DNA of 64,000 nt from Streptomyces cylindrosporus (GCF_022698165.1 NZ_JALDAY010000008.1:124001-188000); one strand, 5' to 3'; shown: positions 15,351 through 24,420, counted from the first letter of the stretch. Numbers and translations: made by a program. The notes: generated from the letters alone by a model not told the origin.

Positions 15351-16877
15351 TCAGTCCCTCGGATCGGTGTCGGTCGGGCGCACCGGCTGCAGATGCATGG
15401 TGGCGTCCTCCCAGCGGCGGTCCGCGACTTCACCGGCGCGGAACTGGGTCGTCTCATGGCTCTGGTACGTGCCGTTCGGGCGGCCGACCGGCCGCTGCGG
15501 CAGCGGCGGCTGCGGGCTGTACGGCTGCCGGAACTGGTCCTGGTGCTGGTACTGCGGGTGCGCGGGCGCGGTCGTCGCGTACGTCGGCGAGGACGGGTTG
15601 GGGCTGTGCGAGGCAACCACCGTCGACGGCTCGCCGTCCCTGCGGTCGGAGAAGACCCAGGCGCGGAAGAGCAGGAAGCGCAGCACGGTCGCCGCGAGGT
15701 TGGCGGCGATCAGGACCGCCAGCTCGGTGGAGTGCGCGGGGTCGGAGGTCGCCGCGTTGAGGGCGGCGAGCGAACCGGCGGTCAGCGCGAGGCAGATACC
15801 GAAGACGACGAGGCCCTGAGCCTGGTGCCGTACGGCGCCGCCCCTGCCGCGCACGCCGAAGGTGAGGCGCCGGTTGGCCGCCGTGTTGGCGATCGTCGAG
15901 ACCAGCAGGGCGAGCGCGTTGGCGATCTGCGAGCCGGAGAAGGTCCTGAAGCCGCTGTAGAGGAGGAGGTAGAAGAGGGTCGACAGACCGCCGATGACGC
16001 AGAACCCGACGAGCTGGCGGGCCAGCCCCTTCGGCACGTCCTGGATCTCGCGGTCGCGCGGGTCGTCGCCGAACGGCCGGGCGATCCGGTCCAGCGGCAG
16101 CGAGCCGGTGGCCAGGGCCTTGCCCACCCGCCACACCCCCTTGAGGTCCTCGGTCGCCGTCTTCACGATGTGGACGGTGGAGTTCGGGTCGTCGACCCAG
16201 TCGACGGGCACCTCGTGGATACGGAGCCCCGCGCGCTCGGCGATGACCAGCATCTCGGTGTCGAAGAACCAGCCGGTGTCCTCGACCAGCGGCAGCAGCA
16301 CCTGGGCGACGTCACGGCGGATCGCCTTGAACCCGCACTGCGCGTCCGAGAAGCGGGCCTGCAGCGAGCCGCGCAGGATGAGGTTGTACGAGCGGCTGAT
16401 GAACTCCCGCTTCGGTCCGCGCACCACGCGCGAGGAGCGGGCGAGCCGCGAGCCGATGGCCAGGTCGGAGTGGCCCGAGATCAGCGGGGCCACCAGCGGG
16501 AGCAGGGCGTTGAGGTCGGTGGACAGGTCCACGTCCATGTAGGCGAGGATCGGGGCGTCCGAGGCGGACCACACGGTGCGCAGGGCGCGACCACGGCCCT
16601 TCTGCTCCAGGCGGAAGTTGCTGACCTCGGCGATCTCCGCCTCCAGCCGTGCCGCCACCTGGGGAGTGGTGTCGGTCGACGCGTTGTCCGCGATCGTGAT
16701 GCGGAACGCGTACGGGAACGTGCGCTTGAGGTGCTCGTGCAGTCTCAGCACGCACGGCTGGAGGTCCTTCTCCTCGTTGTAGACGGGGATCACTACGTCC
16801 AGGACAGGCGTACCGGCGTCGCCGGCCGGGAGGTGCTCCCGCGCCGGCAGGGTGCCGGGAGAAGAGTCGGTTCGCAT
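15351..16877 (-). CDS. Bifunctional family 2 glycosyltransferase / GtrA-like flippase
   Basis: A 508-residue fusion. Residues 25-260 are a DPM-like GT2 domain: VLDVVIPVYNEEKDLQPCVL, ITIADNASTDTTPQVAARLE, the DXD-type DVDLSTDLNALLPL, and SDAQCGFKAIRRDVAQVLLP. Residues 300-425 are a four-helix GtrA domain (LVGFCVIGGLSTLFYLLLYS, NTAANRRLTFG). The C-terminal 80 residues are Pro/Gln rich. It probably makes a polyprenyl-phosphate sugar and moves it outward for the coupled GT39 enzyme. The ATG at 16877 is chosen because the extra upstream codons do not match the family and overlap the HK 3' end. Confidence 0.9.
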   Translation of the reverse strand: MRTDSSPGTLPAREHLPAGDAGTPVLDVVIPVYNEEKDLQPCVLRLHEHLKRTFPYAFRITIADNASTDTTPQVAARLEAEIAEVSNFRLEQKGRGRALRTVWSASDAPILAYMDVDLSTDLNALLPLVAPLISGHSDLAIGSRLARSSRVVRGPKREFISRSYNLILRGSLQARFSDAQCGFKAIRRDVAQVLLPLVEDTGWFFDTEMLVIAERAGLRIHEVPVDWVDDPNSTVHIVKTATEDLKGVWRVGKALATGSLPLDRIARPFGDDPRDREIQDVPKGLARQLVGFCVIGGLSTLFYLLLYSGFRTFSGSQIANALALLVSTIANTAANRRLTFGVRGRGGAVRHQAQGLVVFGICLALTAGSLAALNAATSDPAHSTELAVLIAANLAATVLRFLLFRAWVFSDRRDGEPSTVVASHSPNPSSPTYATTAPAHPQYQHQDQFRQPYSPQPPLPQRPVGRPNGTYQSHETTQFRAGEVADRRWEDATMHLQPVRPTDTDPRD

Positions 16878-16891
16878 GGCATCGACTCTGG

Positions 16892-18508
16892 TCAAGTGCC
16901 CTGTTGCACCCATGTGGTGGCACTGTGCTGTACCTGTGAGTGCGATTGCCAATTCGTTTCGGGGGCGGGCTGCGGAATCGCGGGGGCAAGCGCCGGCAAA
17001 TGCACGGTAAACACGGTGCACCCCGGAACGCTGTCCACGGTTACGGCACCGCCGTGCGCGGTCGCGACGGCCTGCACGATGGCGAGCCCGAGGCCGGTGG
17101 AGCCGGTCGCCCGGGAGCGCGCCGAGTCACCGCGCGCGAACCTCTCGAAGACGTGCGGGAGCAGGTCCGGCGGGATACCGGGGCCGTTGTCCTCGACGTC
17201 CACGCACATCCACGGGCCGCGCCGCTGGACGCGGGCGGTGACGGTCGTACCGGGTGGGGTGTGCTTGCGGGCGTTGCCGAGCAGGTTGACCAGCACCTGC
17301 TGGACCCGGGCCGCGTCGGCCGAGACCAGGGCGGGCTCGTCGGGCAGGTCGAGGCGCCAGTTGTGCTCCATGCCGGCCGCGCGCGTGTCGCTGACGGTGT
17401 CGACGACCAGCGGGATGAGGTCGGTCTGCTCGAACTGCAGCGGACGGCCCGCGTCCAGCCGGGCGAGGAGGAGGAGATCCTCGACCAGCAGGGTCATCCG
17501 CCCCGCCTCGGACTCGATACGGCCCAGGGCGTGCCGGGTGTCCGGGCCGACCTGCTCTCTGCCGCGCCGGGTCAGCTCGGCGTACCCGCGGATGGAGGCG
17601 AGCGGGGTTCTGAGCTCGTGGCTGGCGTCGGCGACGAACTGCCGTACCCGCATCTCGCTCTGTTGCCGTGCGTGCAGGGCGCCGTGGACGTGGTTCAGCA
17701 TCCGGTTGAGCGCGGCGCCGACCTGGCCGACCTCGGTGTGCGGGTCGGTCTCGGACTCCGGGACCCGCTCGCTGAGGTTGACCTCGCCGGTGTGCAGGGG
17801 CAGTTCGGAGACACGGGTCGCGGTGGCGGCGACGCGGCGCAGGGGGCGGGTGGCGACGCCGACGAGGACGTAACCGGCGATGACGGCGGCCCCGAGACCG
17901 GCGGCGGTGACGCTGACCTCGACGAGGATCAGCGTGTTGATGGTGCTGTCGACCTCCGTCGTGGGGAGGGCGACGTAGTACGAGTACTTGTCGTTGCTGG
18001 TGTACGTGACCTGGTAGGTGCCGAGGCCGGGCAGGTCGACCGTGTGGATCTTGTTGTCCTGGGGGACGGTGTTGAGCACCTTCTTCTGCTCGTCCGTGAG
18101 CGACGTGTTGCTCATCGCGAAGTTGTCCGAGGAGTCGGCCTTCACACCGCGCTGGGCGTCGGTGATGGTGCCGTTCACGATCTTGGCCGCGATCATGCCG
18201 TCGCTCTGCGGCCCCCTGGTGACGAACGTGCTGAGCGTGGTCTCCGCCGGGCCGTTGTTGTCCTGCCCGCTGGGATCCTTGCCCTGGTTCGGCCCGCCGA
18301 ATTCCCGCGGTGCCACCCGCGCCGCGACCTCGCCCAGCTTGTCGTTGAGCTGGTCGTACAGATGCGACCGCAGCGCCAGCGTCGTCACCGTGCCGATCAC
18401 CGCACACACCACGGCGATCAGCACCACGGATGCGACGACGAGCCGCGTCCGCAGGGTGCGCGGCTGTCCCCGTCGCTTCTGCGGACGTGGTCGTCGTCGC
18501 CCGCTCAT
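16892..18508 (-). CDS. Sensor histidine kinase, OmpR-partner type
   Basis: A 538-residue membrane kinase: first helix LVVASVVLIAVVCAVIGTVT, an extracytoplasmic sensor of about 155 residues, second helix at about 195-220, and a HAMP linker. HisKA is DASHELRTPLASIRGYAELT with the phospho-accepting His. HATPase shows the N box LVNLLGNARKHTPPG, G1 DVEDNGPGIP, F box ERFARGD and G2 GSTGLGLAIVQAVA. It overlaps the response regulator by four bases (ATGA), so the two are translationally coupled. The stimulus is unknown. The neighbouring glycosyltransferases may be targets, but no operator evidence was found. Confidence 0.95.
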   Translation of the reverse strand: MSGRRRPRPQKRRGQPRTLRTRLVVASVVLIAVVCAVIGTVTTLALRSHLYDQLNDKLGEVAARVAPREFGGPNQGKDPSGQDNNGPAETTLSTFVTRGPQSDGMIAAKIVNGTITDAQRGVKADSSDNFAMSNTSLTDEQKKVLNTVPQDNKIHTVDLPGLGTYQVTYTSNDKYSYYVALPTTEVDSTINTLILVEVSVTAAGLGAAVIAGYVLVGVATRPLRRVAATATRVSELPLHTGEVNLSERVPESETDPHTEVGQVGAALNRMLNHVHGALHARQQSEMRVRQFVADASHELRTPLASIRGYAELTRRGREQVGPDTRHALGRIESEAGRMTLLVEDLLLLARLDAGRPLQFEQTDLIPLVVDTVSDTRAAGMEHNWRLDLPDEPALVSADAARVQQVLVNLLGNARKHTPPGTTVTARVQRRGPWMCVDVEDNGPGIPPDLLPHVFERFARGDSARSRATGSTGLGLAIVQAVATAHGGAVTVDSVPGCTVFTVHLPALAPAIPQPAPETNWQSHSQVQHSATTWVQQGT

Positions 18509-19254
18509 GAGGCGGCGGGCTTGATCAGGTAGCCGGCGCCACGCCGGGTGTGGATCATCGGCTCCCGGCCGGCGTCGATCTTCCGGCGCAGATACGAGAT
18601 GTAGAGCTCGACCACGTTCGCCTGGCCGCCGAAGTCGTAGGACCAGACCCGGTCGAGGATCTGCGCCTTGCTGAGCACGCGCCGCGGGTTGCGCATCAGG
18701 AAGCGCAGCAGCTCGAACTCGGTGGCGGTGAGGTGGATGGACTCGCCGGCCCGGCTGACCTCGTGGCTGTCCTCGTCCAGCGTCAGGTCGCCGACGACGA
18801 GCACGGAGTCCGAGCGGCGGTCGGCGGCACCGGAACGGCGGATGAGCCCGCGCAGCCGGGCCACGACCTCTTCGAGGCTGAAGGGCTTGGTGACGTAGTC
18901 GTCGCCGCCCGCCGTCAGGCCCGCGATGCGGTCCTCGACGGCGTCCTTGGCGGTGAGGAAGAGGACGGGGACGTCGGGCAGCTCGCGCCGCAGGCGGCCG
19001 AGGACCGTCAGGCCGTCCATGTCCGGCAGCATCATGTCGAGTACGACGGCGTCGGGCCGGAACTCCCGGGCGGTCTGGATGGCACCCGTGCCATCTCCGG
19101 CGGCCCGGATCTGCCAGCCCTCGTAGCGGAGGGCCATGGAGAGGAGTTCGGTGATCGACAACTCGTCGTCCACCACAAGCACTCGGACGGGGCTCCCGTC
19201 CGGCCTCAGCAGTTCGGTGCGCCCCTGGGGCGAGGTCGTGGTCATGGTGGACAC
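18505..19254 (-). CDS. Response regulator, OmpR/PhoB family
   Basis: A 249-residue regulator. The receiver is at about 20-135: VRVLVVDDELSITELLSMAL (acidic pair), VVLDMMLPDMDGLTVL (phospho-Asp), VLFLTAKDAVEDR and DDYVTKPFSLEEVV (conserved Lys). The winged helix at about 150-245 contains LTATEFELLRFLMRNPRRVL, ANVVELYISYLRRKID and HTRRGAGYLI. It is the first gene of the operon and overlaps the kinase. The GTG at 19254 is chosen because AGAGGA lies ten bases upstream; an ATG three codons later is equally in frame. Confidence 0.95.
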   Translation of the reverse strand: MSTMTTTSPQGRTELLRPDGSPVRVLVVDDELSITELLSMALRYEGWQIRAAGDGTGAIQTAREFRPDAVVLDMMLPDMDGLTVLGRLRRELPDVPVLFLTAKDAVEDRIAGLTAGGDDYVTKPFSLEEVVARLRGLIRRSGAADRRSDSVLVVGDLTLDEDSHEVSRAGESIHLTATEFELLRFLMRNPRRVLSKAQILDRVWSYDFGGQANVVELYISYLRRKIDAGREPMIHTRRGAGYLIKPAAS

Positions 19255-19489
19255 ACTGTCTGGATCCTCTGAGAGCACCCTTTCGACAACCTGTGATTTC
19301 CCTAAGAAACGCACAGGCGCCTCTCAGGGAACGCTTGGGAATCTCTTGACCAGCGATACCAGGAGGCACTTCTGCGGACTCGGATACATCATGTGCGGGT
19401 CAAGGTGATCAGGGCGTAAAGGGTGGCTGTGAGGGGGCTGGGCGTGGGGCGCGCTGGGGTGGGGCGGGCTGAGGTGGAGCGACTGGGCC

Positions 19490-20365
19490 TCACAGTCCGA
19501 ACAGGCTCGCCGCGTTGTCGTGGCACACGGCCCGCAGCCAGTCGTCCCCGAGGCCCAGTCGCTCCAGGGCGTGGAGCTGATGGATGTACGGGTACGGGAT
19601 GTTCGGGAAGTCGGTGCCGAGGAGGATCCGGTCCCCGAGATCCGCGAGCCGCGGCAGCGCCCGGCGCGGGAACGGCGCGAACCGCTCGCAGAAGTCGGTG
19701 AACGCCGACGTCGTGTCCAGCCGCACCTCCCCGAACCGCTCGGCCAGGTCGAGGAAGTCCTCGTACTCGGTCATCCCCATGTGCGCGATCACGAGCCGCA
19801 GCCGGGGGTGCCGGGCCAGCACGCGCGCGACCGGCTCGGGCCCCGTGTGCTTGCCGGGCGCGGGCCCGGACCCGCAGTGGATGACCACGGGCACCCCGGC
19901 CTCGGCGAGCAACCCCCAGGCAGGGTCGAGGAGTTCACTGGCCGGGTCGTACGCACCCACCTGCACATGCGCCTTGAAGACCCGGGCGCCGGCTTCCAGG
20001 GCCTCCCGGACGTAGACCTCGACTCCCGGCTCGGGAAAGAGAGTCGAGGTGTGCAGGCAGTCGGGCGTACGGGCGGCGAACTCCACGGCCCAGCCGTTCA
20101 GCCACTGCGCCATCCCCGGCTTGTGCGGATAGAGCATGGCGGTGAAGCCCCGCACCCCGAACTCCCTTATCAGCGCGACCCGTTCCGCCTCCTCCTTCCG
20201 ATACGTGATCGGCCACTCCAGCCCACCGGTCAGCGGCCCGAGCGAGTCGAAGTACGCCCAGACCTTGCGCAGCACCCGCTCCGGCATGAAGTGCGTGTGC
20301 ACATCGACGAGCCCGGGCAGCCCGAGCCGCCCCCAGAACCGCCGGATCTCCTCGGCCTCAGTCAT
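19490..20365 (-). CDS. Amidohydrolase family 2 (ACMSD-like TIM-barrel) protein
   Basis: A 291-residue metal-dependent hydrolase or decarboxylase. Metal-site motifs are LVDVHTHFMPERVLRK (HxH), FKAHVQVGAY, VPVVIHCGSG, RLVIAHMGMTEYEDFLDL and ILLGTDFPNIPY (catalytic Asp). Relatives act on aromatic acids or lactones; the substrate is not predictable. The ATG at 20365 lies inside the 3' end of the monooxygenase-like gene (8-base overlap), indicating coupled translation. Confidence 0.85.
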   Translation of the reverse strand: MTEAEEIRRFWGRLGLPGLVDVHTHFMPERVLRKVWAYFDSLGPLTGGLEWPITYRKEEAERVALIREFGVRGFTAMLYPHKPGMAQWLNGWAVEFAARTPDCLHTSTLFPEPGVEVYVREALEAGARVFKAHVQVGAYDPASELLDPAWGLLAEAGVPVVIHCGSGPAPGKHTGPEPVARVLARHPRLRLVIAHMGMTEYEDFLDLAERFGEVRLDTTSAFTDFCERFAPFPRRALPRLADLGDRILLGTDFPNIPYPYIHQLHALERLGLGDDWLRAVCHDNAASLFGL

Positions 20366-20798
20366 GGGACACCCCTCGGCCGACGGCCCGTTCGAACCCG
20401 TGGCTGTGCTCGACCCTGGCGATGTGCAGCGAGTACCGCTCGTACCAGTGCTCACGCCCGTACGCCTTGGCCGCCCGGTGCTCCTCGTGCCGACGCCACG
20501 CCTCGATCCCGGCCAGGTCGCGGAAGTAGGCGACGGTGACGCCGAGCCCGCCCGGCGTACGCGCGGAGTCCTCTCCCAGGAACCCCGGGATGTCCTTCAC
20601 CAACTCCCCGAGCCGCTCGGCGGTCCGGTCGTACCCGTCGTCGATGTCTCCCGCTGCCTCGGTGCGCAGGGAGGTGAAGACGACGGCGTAGTAGGGCGGC
20701 TCGTGGGCGGCGACGGGCCCATCGACTGGCGCACTGGCCGGCGCACTGGCTGGCGCATCGACAGCCACTCCGACAGGTGCTATCCGGTGATCACTCAT
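20358..20798 (-). CDS. Antibiotic-biosynthesis-monooxygenase-like (ABM fold) protein
   Basis: A 146-residue protein with a dimeric ferredoxin-like fold: YYAVVFTSLRTE, DGYDRTAERLGELVKDIPGF, GVTVAYFRDLAGIEAWRRHE and YGREHWYERYSLHIARVEHS. The last is typical of heme-degrading or quinol-type ABM proteins, but the substrate is unknown. The N-terminal 30 residues are a Pro/Ala linker with an APASAPASAP repeat. Its stop overlaps the amidohydrolase start, so the pair may act on one substrate. Confidence 0.8.
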   Translation of the reverse strand: MSDHRIAPVGVAVDAPASAPASAPVDGPVAAHEPPYYAVVFTSLRTEAAGDIDDGYDRTAERLGELVKDIPGFLGEDSARTPGGLGVTVAYFRDLAGIEAWRRHEEHRAAKAYGREHWYERYSLHIARVEHSHGFERAVGRGVSHD

Positions 20799-20934
20799 GT
20801 CCTTCACGATCGTCCGCGCTCCGCCCCCACGTCCACCTCCTTGCCGAAAGGGATCCGGAAGGGATCCAACTCTTGACCGTGCCCAGCAGTACGACCAGCC
20901 CCGCAGTACGGGCACTGGCTACCGCCGGCGGCAG

Positions 20935-21813
20935 TCAGAACAACCCGTCCTGAACCCCCGCGGCCTCCCTGAACTCCCGTACCGGCACTGTGAATCCGGC
21001 CTCACCCCCGGCCGCCGGCACCAGGTCCCAGCCCGTCATCAGCCGGGTGTCGAGCACGACGACCCCGCGGCCGGTCGCGAGGTGGAGGTCCGGTCCCGCG
21101 GCGGCGACCAGTTCCCCGCTCACCCAGCCGCCCGCGACCAGCTCACCCACCTCCCCGACCGCGCCCGGCAGCCCCGCCAGCCCGAACACCCCGACGTGAT
21201 CGACCACTTGGCACGGCTCCCGCGTCAGCGACTCCGGCCACTCGGCCAGCCCCACGGCCCGCCCGTGCAACGCCTCCACCTCGGCCGCCCGCTCCGCCTC
21301 CGACGCCGGCAACCGGGACCGCACGGCCCGCTTCTCGCCGTACGGAATCCGGTCCGGTACCCGGAGCGCGGCCCGCAGCAACTCCTCCGTGCGCCGGGCG
21401 GCCATCAGCGGTCCGAGCCCCAGCCAGCTGAAGCAGACGGCCCCCTGCTCAAGCAGCCGCGCCGAGCCCCGCTCCTCGGCGGTGATCCCGACCTTGACCA
21501 TGCCGGGCCCGAACCAGGCCAGATATACGTGGTACGGCCGCGGATCGTCCGCGATCGTGTCGGCGGCCACCGAGTGCGCCCGGTCCAGCCGCGCACACTC
21601 CTCGCACCGCGCCCCCGTACTCCGGCCCGGCACCACCGCCCGTACCGGACACGCATGCCCGCGCGCTCCCACACACGTCCGCACACCCCCGTCCGCGGCC
21701 CCGAAGGCCACCCGTTTCCCCCAGGTCAGCGCGGAGCGCCGACCGCCGTCCCACAGCAGCACGGGACCACCAGCCGCCCACCGCAGCCCCGAGCACTTCC
21801 ATGCCTGTGCCAT
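20935..21813 (-). CDS. DUF2797 family protein
   Basis: A 292-residue protein. The N-terminal zinc-ribbon-like part has CVGARGHACPVR and GARCEECARLDRAHS. The centre, YHVYLAWFGPGMVKVGITAE, recalls the GIY-YIG nuclease core, followed by RLLEQGAVCFSWLGLGP. The C-terminal half (about 180-292) contains a beta-rich stretch ending EAAGVQDGLF. Members occur in many actinobacteria without known function. If the GIY-YIG likeness is real, nucleic acid binding or cleavage would be expected. Confidence 0.7.
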   Translation of the reverse strand: MAQAWKCSGLRWAAGGPVLLWDGGRRSALTWGKRVAFGAADGGVRTCVGARGHACPVRAVVPGRSTGARCEECARLDRAHSVAADTIADDPRPYHVYLAWFGPGMVKVGITAEERGSARLLEQGAVCFSWLGLGPLMAARRTEELLRAALRVPDRIPYGEKRAVRSRLPASEAERAAEVEALHGRAVGLAEWPESLTREPCQVVDHVGVFGLAGLPGAVGEVGELVAGGWVSGELVAAAGPDLHLATGRGVVVLDTRLMTGWDLVPAAGGEAGFTVPVREFREAAGVQDGLF

Positions 21814-21872
21814 TGCTCCCGAGACTAGAGGCCGCCACTGACAACGGCCTCAGAGGCGGGCATTCGCGCAGT

Positions 21873-22256
21873 TCAGCGGCTGTCTTCGACGGAGAGGGCG
21901 GGTGCGGGTTCCGGGCTGCCGGCCACGACCGGATCGCCGTACGACTCCGCCGTACGAACCCGCCGCCCCGCCAGTCGACACCCCACGCACCCGGGATGCC
22001 CCTCCCGCGCCGTCAGATCCCGCGCCCGCCACCCCCACTGCTCCTGCGGCCGCCGGCCCGGCGGCTTGCCCCAGCCCGTGAGGTGGAGCGCCCAGGTGAC
22101 GAGGACGCTCACCACCACGATCCCGACCCCGCCGGCCAGGATCGCGGCAGAGGCCGTACACACGCCCAGCCCCAGCACCACCGTCCCGACGGTCGCGACG
22201 GCGAAACCGGTCCACCCGGCGACCGTGTGCCCCTCGTCATACTGATGTGCACTCAT
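21873..22256 (-). CDS. Two-helix membrane protein with a Cys-rich tail
   Basis: A 127-residue protein with helices TGFAVATVGTVVLGLGVCTA and AAILAGGVGIVVVSVLVTWA, a linker (LTGWGKPPGRRPQEQWGWRA), and a soluble C-terminus containing HPGCVGCRLAGRR, a possible metal or redox CxxC. Small proteins of this organisation are common in Streptomyces genomes, with no known function. It is divergent from the MarR gene across about 108 bases. Confidence 0.65.
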   Translation of the reverse strand: MSAHQYDEGHTVAGWTGFAVATVGTVVLGLGVCTASAAILAGGVGIVVVSVLVTWALHLTGWGKPPGRRPQEQWGWRARDLTAREGHPGCVGCRLAGRRVRTAESYGDPVVAGSPEPAPALSVEDSR

Positions 22257-22301
22257 GTGTCCGCCTCCAGATCACGGGAACCGCGGCCCATCTCCCAAAT
22301 C

Positions 22302-22347
22302 TCTCACCACCTAAGAAATTTAGCCCAGAAACCTCTCACAAGCTAAG
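22302..22347 (+). promoter_or_regulatory. Direct repeats upstream of the second MarR gene
   Basis: TCTCAC-N3-CTAAG occurs at 22302-22315 and 22334-22347, 32 bases (three helical turns) apart. CTAAG-AAA-TTTAG-type symmetry spans 22311-22323. These probably mark a binding site for the MarR product in the divergent spacer. Confidence 0.45.
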
Positions 22348-22364
22348 GGAATCAGGGAATCCGG

Positions 22365-22841
22365 ATGCAAGCGAAGCCGCGCCCGTCCGCGACACCGGCC
22401 CAGGCGCTGTCGGCCATGGACCACCTCATCGCGACCAGCATGATCGGCCAGCAGGAGATGGCCCAGCGGGTGGGCCTGAACGTCACCGACCTGACCTGCT
22501 TCGCCTACGTCATCGAGGCCGGCGAGAACCTCCTCACGGCCGGTGACCTGGCGGCCCGCGCACACGTCACGACCGGCGCGGTCACCGGAATCCTCAACCG
22601 CCTCGAACGCGCCGGTTACGTCACCCGCCGCCCCGACCCGAACGACCGCCGCCGGGTCCGCGTGGCGGCACAACCGGAGGCGGAGGCCCGCGTACGCGAG
22701 CTCTACGAGCCGTACTACGCCCGCCTGATGACCCTCTTCGCCGACTACTCCCCCGAGGAGATCGCGGTCCTGACGGACTGGTTCACGCGCGCGAGCGCGT
22801 TGGCGGCGGGGTATCTGGAGGAGCACTGCGGGACGGAGTGA
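22365..22841 (+). CDS. MarR family transcriptional regulator
   Basis: A 158-residue winged-helix protein: RVGLNVTDLTCFAYVIEAGE, LLTAGDLAARAHVTTGAVTG, ILNRLERAGYVTRRPDPNDR and RRRVRVAAQPEAEARVRELY. It resembles regulators of efflux or flavoprotein genes, but no obvious target follows on the same strand. The ATG has AGGGA six bases upstream. The divergent spacer carries matched direct repeats. Confidence 0.88.
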   Translation: MQAKPRPSATPAQALSAMDHLIATSMIGQQEMAQRVGLNVTDLTCFAYVIEAGENLLTAGDLAARAHVTTGAVTGILNRLERAGYVTRRPDPNDRRRVRVAAQPEAEARVRELYEPYYARLMTLFADYSPEEIAVLTDWFTRASALAAGYLEEHCGTE

Positions 22842-22917
22842 GGCGGGGCCGGCCGTGGTTGTCCCAGATCCGGTATCCGCCGGGCACGCCTCGGGCGACG
22901 TAACGCCTCCGACCCAC
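22783..22917 (-). pseudogene. Possible gene remnant or small antisense ORF
   Basis: On the minus strand the frame reads RRYVARGVPGGYRIWDNHGR, which looks like real protein: a Tyr/Trp-rich GGYRIWDN motif seen, to my memory, in small actinobacterial proteins. It then continues into low-complexity codons antisense to the MarR 3' end. No ribosome site is evident at the GTG at 22917. It could be the N-terminal scrap of a lost gene or chance. Confidence 0.22.
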
Positions 22918-23184
22918 CTCCGCAACCCCCTGACCCCTCGTCGTTCCGCGCACGAAGGTACGTATGGTGGAGGGGATACGGCGCGCGAGTTCTGGCGCGT
23001 GCCGGGAAGCCTCAGGGGGAGGGCAGCCCCCCTCGGGGGTACGGCCAGCTCCACCATCGGTCCGGTAGGACGCTTCATGGTGGGGAGGGGCCGGCCGACG
23101 GCATCGTAGAACCCATCGACCCATCGAGGAACCGAGGAACCGATCGAGCCCCGGCCTCCACCACTTCCTGGAAGGGAAACCCCG
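22842..23184. other. Intergenic region upstream of a small gene
   Basis: 343 bases with no convincing plus-strand gene. The left part overlaps the possible remnant on the minus strand. A G/C-rich inverted segment (GGGGGAGGGCAGCCCCCC, about 23018-23035) and GAAGGGAAA just before the ATG at 23185 are the only other features noted. Two copies of ACCCATCGA and of GAGGAACCGA lie in tandem near 23110-23145. Confidence 0.4.
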
Positions 23185-23391
23185 ATGAAGCCGCTGCAGC
23201 CCACCAAGCCGAACACCACGACCGGCGAAGCGCCCAAGGCCCCCCACGAGAACGACCTCGCCCCTCTCCTCACCGCCTGGGACCAGGCCCACCCGTCCCC
23301 CACGGACCCCGACTGGCGCCACCTCCTGGACGAACTCGCCCACCCGCACACCACGCAGGCGTTCCACCGCCTGGCGGAGGCGGCGGCTTGA
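23185..23391 (+). CDS. Small hypothetical protein
   Basis: A 68-residue soluble protein: a Pro/Thr-rich N-terminus, then a helical domain LAPLLTAWDQAHPSPTDPDW and LLDELAHPHTTQAFHRLAEA. GAAGGGAAA lies at good spacing before the ATG, and a terminator follows at 23438, so it is probably real. The function is unknown. Confidence 0.6.
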   Translation: MKPLQPTKPNTTTGEAPKAPHENDLAPLLTAWDQAHPSPTDPDWRHLLDELAHPHTTQAFHRLAEAAA

Positions 23392-23437
23392 TCCCGTACG
23401 CGACCGTTTCCAACTGCCCACACAGCGCCGACGCAAG

Positions 23438-23477
23438 AGGCCCCGGGGAAGATCCGCCAGATCTCCCGGGGCCTTTT
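23438..23477 (+). terminator. Bidirectional hairpin terminator
   Basis: AGGCCCCGGG (23438-23447) pairs with CCCGGGGCCT (23465-23474), extended by GAT/ATC, and TTTT follows. It lies between two convergent genes (ends at 23391 and 23491) and may serve both. Confidence 0.8.
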
Positions 23478-23490
23478 CGATGCCGTCCCC

Positions 23491-23787
23491 TCAGACCCCA
23501 GGGTGCTGGTACGGCTGCTGCGGCTGGCCGTACGGCTGCGCACCGGGGCCACCGACGGCCTGGGCCTGGAGCTGCTCGGCCTGCTCCTTCGTGACCTTGT
23601 GCTCGGCGCCACAGAAGGTGCACTGCGTCGCGTACTTCGTGGACAAGGGGAACAACGGCACGAAGAACAGCGTGAACTTGGTGACGCGCTTCCTGAGGGT
23701 GTGCGCGGCGGGGTTGCCGCAGTTGCCGCACACCAGCGTCAGTATCGCGAGCTGGTACAGGTATCCCTTGGTGCCAAAGATGATCAC
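23491..23787 (-). CDS. Zinc-ribbon domain protein
   Basis: A 98-residue protein: IIFGTKGYLYQLAILTLVCG, a first CGNCG knuckle, the segment RKRVTKFTLFFVPLFPLSTK, and a second knuckle CTFCGAEHKV, together a four-Cys zinc site. The C-terminal 25 residues are Gln/Pro/Gly rich. The hydrophobic middle suggests membrane contact. The GTG at 23787 is chosen because GGGAAGGG lies eight bases upstream; the frame extends to 23820 without a ribosome site. The function is unknown. Confidence 0.72.
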   Translation of the reverse strand: MIIFGTKGYLYQLAILTLVCGNCGNPAAHTLRKRVTKFTLFFVPLFPLSTKYATQCTFCGAEHKVTKEQAEQLQAQAVGGPGAQPYGQPQQPYQHPGV

Positions 23788-23979
23788 GAGATCGGCCCTT
23801 CCCGGGTCAGTGCCTACCACTCATAACGCACGAGTCCCCGGAATCTCTCCGGGCCTTTCGAGGACGGACGCTACCGGACGAGGGCATGCCGCTCTTCATG
23901 TCGAGAATGACTCGTCGGTTCCGTCCCAGAGGCAGGTGCGGCCGGAGAAGCCGGCCGTTGCGTGCGAAGGAGGTCCAGC

Positions 23980-24420
23980 ATGGCGATCAAGCGGATGGAC
24001 AACGTCCTCATCGTGGTCGACGATCTCGACGCCGTGATCGCGTTCTTCGTGGAACTCGGCATGGAGTTGGAGGGCACAGGACCGGTCGAGGGCCGCTGGG
24101 TGGAGCGGATCATCGGGCTCGACGACGTACGGCAGGACGTCGCGATGCTGCGGATCCCGAACGCCCCCGGACGGATCGAGCTGGTGAAGTTCCACCAGCC
24201 GAAGCCCATCCGGCCCGAGCCGAGGGACGCGCCCGCGAACACGCTGGGCATCCGCCGCATCATGTTCGCCGTCGACGACATCGAGGACGTCGTCGCCCGG
24301 CTCCGGCCGCACGGCGCGGAGCTCGTCGGCACGGTGGAGCAGTACGAGAACATCTTCCGGCTCTGCTACGTCCGCGGCCCGGAGGACATCGTCGTCGGCC
24401 TCGCCGAGGAACTCGGCTGA
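23980..24420 (+). CDS. VOC (glyoxalase/bleomycin-resistance) family protein
   Basis: A 146-residue protein of two beta-alpha-beta-beta-beta modules: MAIKRMDNVLIVVDDLDAVI with FFVELGMELEGTGPVEGRW, and GIRRIMFAVDDIEDVVARLR with ENIFRLCYVRGPEDIVVGLA. Metal ligands are not certain: the first module lacks the usual His, while GRIELVKFHQP and the second-module Glu positions are plausible. A strong GAAGGAGG lies before the ATG at 23980. The substrate is unknown. Confidence 0.85.
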   Translation: MAIKRMDNVLIVVDDLDAVIAFFVELGMELEGTGPVEGRWVERIIGLDDVRQDVAMLRIPNAPGRIELVKFHQPKPIRPEPRDAPANTLGIRRIMFAVDDIEDVVARLRPHGAELVGTVEQYENIFRLCYVRGPEDIVVGLAEELG